Shown one piece after another: positions 19,030 to 23,050 of a stretch of DNA of 23,050 bases. Each line of letters starts with the position of its first letter. The stretch's first letter is position 1. The notes below the pieces were generated by a model. It had not been told where the DNA came from. It did not search any database and saw only the letters and a program-made list of their open reading frames with translations. Source of the stretch: Umbilicaria muhlenbergii (lineage: Eukaryota > Ascomycota > Lecanoromycetes > Umbilicariales > Umbilicariaceae). The DNA lies in assembly GCA_000611775.1 (NCBI GenBank), contig KK106983.1, forward strand, positions 4,569,593 through 4,592,642, given 5' to 3'. The translations under genes were made by a program, and so were the position numbers.

Positions 19030-19745
19030 TTATTCATTCATGACTAAAGAGTCTCTGTCTGCTGAATAAAGTTCAACTGCTTTATAATATTCACAGTCTT
19101 TGCTATTCACCTGGTGATTTTCTTTGTAATTTACACACTTTATTATTGTGTGTTCACATATTTCTTGTCTCTTTTTGTAAATAAAGCATGTGTGCTTCCT
19201 GATATAATGATTTTCAGTGCATATTTGACATTTGACTTCATGCATGCACTGATGCTGTGTGTGGCTGAATCCTTGACATTTGATGCATTGCTCATACAGT
19301 TTGCAGTCTGTGTATTTCATGGTATGTAGTGAATTTTCAGTCATAATTAACTTAGTTCTCAAGGCTTTTTCAGCCTCTTGACTGCTTGTGAAGGCAATGA
19401 CTGCAGATGAATGCTTTTTAAATTTTCTACTCTCTGCTGTAAATATTCAGCTTGATTTACACATTAATTTTAAACCTTTATTGAAGATCTGTACTTCATT
19501 TTTTAGCAATTGCATTCCCTCTGCATTGTTGAAAATCTTTGTAGATACTTCATGTAGAATTATCTTATATCATATCTGATCTTTTCACACATGAACTAAA
19601 TTCAGGTTTATTTTTTTTATTTCTTCATTAAGTGTATGCAGTCTAAGATTATGACACTGTGTAGTTTACATATGTGAGGTATTTATTACCTCAAGTCAGC
19701 TTGTTTTATCAATTTCTTTTGTGACTGTTCTTAGTGTTAAAATTG
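19030..19745 (-). pseudogene. LINE-1 ORF1: Gag-like protein with zinc knuckles (degraded)
   Basis: RNA-binding ORF1 of a Tad-like LINE. The upstream half (19363-19745) reads TLRTVTKEIDKT, LRLHTLNEEIKKIN, IFNNAEGMQLLKNE, then SSQEAEKALRTKL, with four in-frame TGA stops. The open C-terminal part (19030-19362) holds three tandem knuckles: QCIKCQGFSHTQHQC (perfect C-x2-C-x4-H-x4-C), KCQICTENHYIRKH (last Cys replaced by His) and KCVNYKENHQVNSKDC (second Cys replaced by Tyr). ORF1 stops at 19030 and ORF2 starts just after. The N-terminus seems truncated where LINE-2 ends, at about 19750. Confidence 0.85.
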
Positions 19746-19756
19746 CACATTTTTAA

Positions 19757-20740
19757 ATATTTCTTTCAATATCTCCTCACTCTACTTCTTGATTTCTGTC
19801 CTCAACCCCCCCTAAAAGCCACTTTCATGTAGTTATTTTTGTGTGTTTTAAAAATACTAAAGTATTCTTAATCTCTTCCTTTGTATAAAGTAATGATTGT
19901 AATGTTAATTGTGTGAATTCTGTTTTTTATATTTCCTGTTTCAGCTCCTGCTGCTCTTGTTTATATTGCCTGCAATTTAACAGTAAATGCTCTGATGACT
20001 GTTTTATCTTACACTGAAAACATTGATTGTTTTCATATGTAGGTAATCTGCAAAAATATGATTTAAAATAGCTGTGTTCTAATTTTAATTGTGTAAATGT
20101 TGTAAAAGTTAACCTTTCACATTTGTATAATTCTTTTGACTTTATAACTAGGTCAGGCCTTGTAGCATATGTCTTGTATTATTAACCTTGATTTGCATTT
20201 TATCATTTTATTAATCATTCCTCTTTGGCAATTTCCTCAATATCTTTTTTGATATAAGATAAAGAAGTATACCTTGAGTCTGCATTAATAACTGCATTTC
20301 CTGAGTTTAAAGCTTCTTGTTTGACTGCTTTGTCTGCTAATTCATTTCCTGGTATTTGACTGTGACTCAACATTCAGTATATATGAATTAACTTTTGACT
20401 TTGTTATAATTCCTGCAGATTTAACTGAATTTGTTGTTAAACTTCTGTATTTACAGATTTTTGTAATTTTTATATTGCTGTTTGACTATCTGTAAATATT
20501 CAGATGTTTTTTCCCAAAAACTGTGTTTATATTACTTGTTTTGTAGCCTGCATTATAGCATAAAGCTCTGCATCTAGTACTTTCATGTACTGACCTAAAA
20601 AGTAGCTTTTTGTACTTATATAATTATCTTTTATACAGTAAATTTCAGCTCCTACGTGATTTTTTGTACTTTGTGTTGTCTTTACACTGATTTTTAACTC
20701 ATCAGTGTAAAAGACTGATGTTTTGCATGCAATCAAATAC
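19757..20740 (-). pseudogene. LINE-2 ORF2 C-terminus: RNase H and zinc-binding tail (degraded)
   Basis: RNase H motifs on the minus strand: FYTDELK (Asp 20701-20703), DAELYAI (Glu 20566-20568), IFTDSQTAI (about 20474-20500) and GNELADKAVK (about 20325-20352), so all four acidic positions survive. The tail is a Cys/His motif, QCFQCKIKQSSEHLLLNC (about 19960-20010), typical of Tad/I-type LINE C-termini, then LTLQSLLYTKEEIKNTL and KWLLGGVED, ending at a TAA near 19757. No 3' UTR or poly-A follows before LINE-1 ORF1 sequence. Stops between motifs break the frame. Confidence 0.85.
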
Positions 20741-23050
20741 TTTACTTGAGCAAAGTGTTTTTTAATTGTGATTTCTTTTGTTTCTGTTGAAACTTGAATA
20801 TCTGCAATCTGTGTATTACTTTATAGTCATGGTTTTTGAGCTGTAATAGACTTTTTCACTTGTCTTGATGATATTAATGTAGATATATACTGTTTAGTAT
20901 TTTAATTAATTGTGTAGGGTGTTTTTTCCCTGATGTATTTTGATTTCAGTTTAGAAATTTAAAGTTTATAAGTATGTCTTGACTTATTTGTGACTCTGAC
21001 AGGTATGAAGTGAGTATTCTTTACTTAATACAATGATTTTCTGATAAGGTTATAATTCTTAATGCATATTTCCTGCATTTTTTGTTTAATCTGACTTGTA
21101 TCAGCTGAATATTTGCTTCAATTTTCATTGCAGCTCTCAGGGAAGTTCTAAAAGCTTTTAAAATCTTGTGTAATGCTGAGTTTTACAATTTTTTAAATTG
21201 TTTTAAGTAGTTTTTCTGGTTTTTTCACCAAATTTCTGACCTGTAGTCACTAATTAATGTAATGCATGCTTGATAGAGTTGTTTTGCATTTTTGGCTGAA
21301 AGACCTCATTCTGAGTTTGTTAATCTGTTGATTAAGTGCATTACTCTGATCACTGTGAATACTTTTTTTGAACATGTGTTTTAAAGTTCAGTTTTCTGTC
21401 TAATCAAACTCTTAACCACTTGACTTCTTTGACTGATTTTACCACCGTGCTATTTGGTAGTGTAATACTGTTTTCCGCAGGTTTTTTTAACTTTTCAAAG
21501 TGAATTAATTCAGATTTACTGTCATTAAACTGTACCGTGTTTGTTTCTGCTCATAAAAAGGTTGTTTTAGCTACTGATTGTAGTTTTAAGCAATTTTCTG
21601 CAGCTGATTTTTCAGTAATATATAGTGTCACATCATTTATATAGCTAGGTTTTTCCATATCTGTGAATTTAGCCTTGATTTTTGGGAATAAATACCTTAT
21701 ATATATCAAAAACAGTATTGAGGATATTAATAATTCTTGTGAAATTCCTGTTTTGATTTTTTGCATTTCTTGTCTTTCATCATCAAAGGCTAATCCTGAT
21801 TTTCTATTTTCTAGAAAGAATTTTGTTCATGATTGTATTTGTACTGATAACTTTAATTTCTTCATAATTGAAAGTAATTGCAGTAATGATACATGATTAA
21901 AAGCTCCCTTGATGTTTAATAATAAGCATGATAAAACATTTCCTTTGTTTTGAGCTGATTTTATATCATGTGTTAAGGTTAATACTGCATTAATTACTGA
22001 TCTTTGTTTTCTTCCTTCAGTTTAATCTTGATCTAATAAGTTTATGACTTGACTTAAATATGATAATCTAGTTGTTATGATTTTCTCTGCCACTTTGCTT
22101 AAACAGTTTAATAATGTAATTATTCTGTAAGCTTTTAATTTTGAATAATCTGACTTTCTTGACTTTTTTAGAATAACACTCATGCCTTAATGTCAACATT
22201 CTGAGTGAAAGCCTGCTTAAATTAATTGTTTATAAATTGTAAACATTAATTCTGATATTGCCTGATATGCTTTTTAAATAATAGCAAAGGAAATATCATC
22301 TGATTCAGGTGCTTTCTTTGTAGAGGATGTAAATATAACTTGTTTAATTTCATTTTCTGTTAAGTTTAATTAATTTACATGTATTGTGTCTTGATTATCC
22401 TCAATTTCAGCTGTAAGAGGTTCTGAATACATTGCTGTAATGAATGCTTGACATTTGTCTTAACATAATCTATCATTTTGATCTTGTATTGGTGGTATTT
22501 TCTTCATAAGTCATGGCTTTGTGTATTTATATGCTTGAAATACATCTTTTTCACTTGCTTCTGTAAGAAATGTTGTTCAGGATTTTTGTTTTGCATTTTT
22601 AATAACTTGAAAGTACTCAGATCTGCTTTTTGTGAATTTAATTCACTGTCTTTCAAATTAATCATGCTTGTTGTAATGTCTTCTTGCTGTTCACATTTCT
22701 TTTCTTAACCTGATGAGGTTTTCTATTCATCATACTTTGAATTTGTTGCATGGTTTCCATCTAGAAATATTGTCTTTCACAGTTTATGCAATTAAATCTC
22801 TTAAGTTTTCAGCCATTTGTTCTAATGACTGATTTAAACTTATTGCTTTTGCATTTTGCTGTAATTTCTTTGTGAAGTTCTTTCAATCTGCTTTTTGTAT
22901 ATTGAACAGCGCGTTGAAAGAACTTTTCATCATTGTAAGGTTTTCAGTAATTATGAAAAACTGAATAACTTCATGATCTGAATCAGTATACACTTCTTCA
23001 TTGACTTGTCAATCAATTATTTTCAGTATTAATTGATTTGTTGCAAATGT
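20741..23050 (-). pseudogene. LINE-2 ORF2: reverse transcriptase and start of endonuclease tail (degraded, runs off edge)
   Basis: Best-kept part is 21551-21766: GISQELLISSILFLIYI and YIND (21631-21642), the same box variant as LINE-1. From 21408 to 23050 the DNA is a close homologue of 9372-about 11000, including the SDH-bearing endonuclease end near 22970. The part at 20741-21400 is RT thumb/connection sequence absent from LINE-1. The 5' half (endonuclease N-terminus, ORF1) lies beyond the window. No sign of a functional frame. Confidence 0.85.

Larger units (their letters stand above)
9371..19745 (-). mobile_element. LINE-1: Tad-like non-LTR retrotransposon, split by Gypsy-2, truncated at both ends
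   Basis: Parts in minus-strand order: ORF1 (19745-19030), endonuclease start (19025-18476), [Gypsy-2], endonuclease end and RT (11078-9371). Missing are the ORF1 N-terminus, RNase H, C-terminus and 3' end. A 5' truncation is usual for LINEs; loss of the 3' end is not, and implies a later deletion or rearrangement at 9370. Confidence 0.8.
19757..23050 (-). mobile_element. LINE-2: Tad-like non-LTR retrotransposon, incomplete at window edge
   Basis: Second copy of the same or a sister family as LINE-1, same orientation, head to tail with it. It contains the endonuclease end, RT, RNase H and zinc tail; the rest lies to the right of the window. Confidence 0.82.

Noticed and set aside
19801-19812. 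Poly-C run as a LINE 3' tail or regulatory tract
   Set aside because: It lies within the C-terminal coding part of LINE-2 (Gly codons on the minus strand), before the TAA near 19757.
22478-22708. 76-codon + strand frame rich in Cys and Phe
   Set aside because: Opposite to LINE-2 reverse transcriptase; the homologous LINE-1 stretch does not keep the frame.
1-23050. tRNA, rRNA or other RNA genes
   Set aside because: I saw no cloverleaf-like segment, B-box or rRNA-like block on either strand, but I could not run a covariance search.

Overview
This window looks like a repeat island in the nuclear genome of a filamentous fungus, most probably an ascomycete (Pezizomycotina). I see no intact host gene. 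Nearly everything is stacked transposable elements damaged by C-to-T / G-to-A transitions, in the style of repeat-induced point mutation (RIP). The element types point to a fungus: two Ty3/Gypsy chromoviruses with chromodomains, Tad-like LINEs with an APE endonuclease plus RNase H, and a pogo/Fot1-like DNA transposon with a short non-autonomous relative. CpG is nearly absent, CpA/TpG are abundant, and in-frame stops are mostly TGA. I cannot name the genus.

Layout. (1) 1-6789: Gypsy-1, minus strand, with 180-bp LTRs (the left one starts 2 bases before the window), gag, protease, RT, RNase H, integrase and a C-terminal chromodomain. Between the end of pol and the 3' LTR lies about 1.3 kb of extra DNA. 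On the opposite (+) strand it holds a TATA box and what looks like a broken three-exon gene with a cysteine-rich start and an acidic tail. (2) 6790-8344: no recognisable gene; a roughly 1.06-kb TIR-bounded segment with an internal inverted/direct repeat array, then a possible solo LTR with a 13-bp tandem repeat. (3) About 8329-9370: 5' part of a pogo-like transposase on the + strand, one uninterrupted frame with 14 in-frame stops, cut off at 9370. (4) 9371-11078 and 18471-about 19745: one minus-strand LINE (LINE-1) split inside its endonuclease by Gypsy-2. (5) 11079-18470: Gypsy-2, complete with 175-bp LTRs, 5-bp target duplication AAATT, gag, a C2H2 finger, protease, RT, RNase H, integrase and chromodomain. 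A 447-bp pogo-type non-autonomous element (11733-12179, TA duplication) sits in its integrase tail. (6) About 19757-23050: a second LINE copy (LINE-2), minus strand, running off the right edge.

Order of events from nesting: LINE-1 first, then Gypsy-2 into LINE-1, then the pogo-type element into Gypsy-2. All protein-coding elements are dead through stops, and several have lost catalytic aspartates by D-to-N transitions. The most unusual item is the candidate antisense, intron-containing gene inside Gypsy-1 (557-1301).
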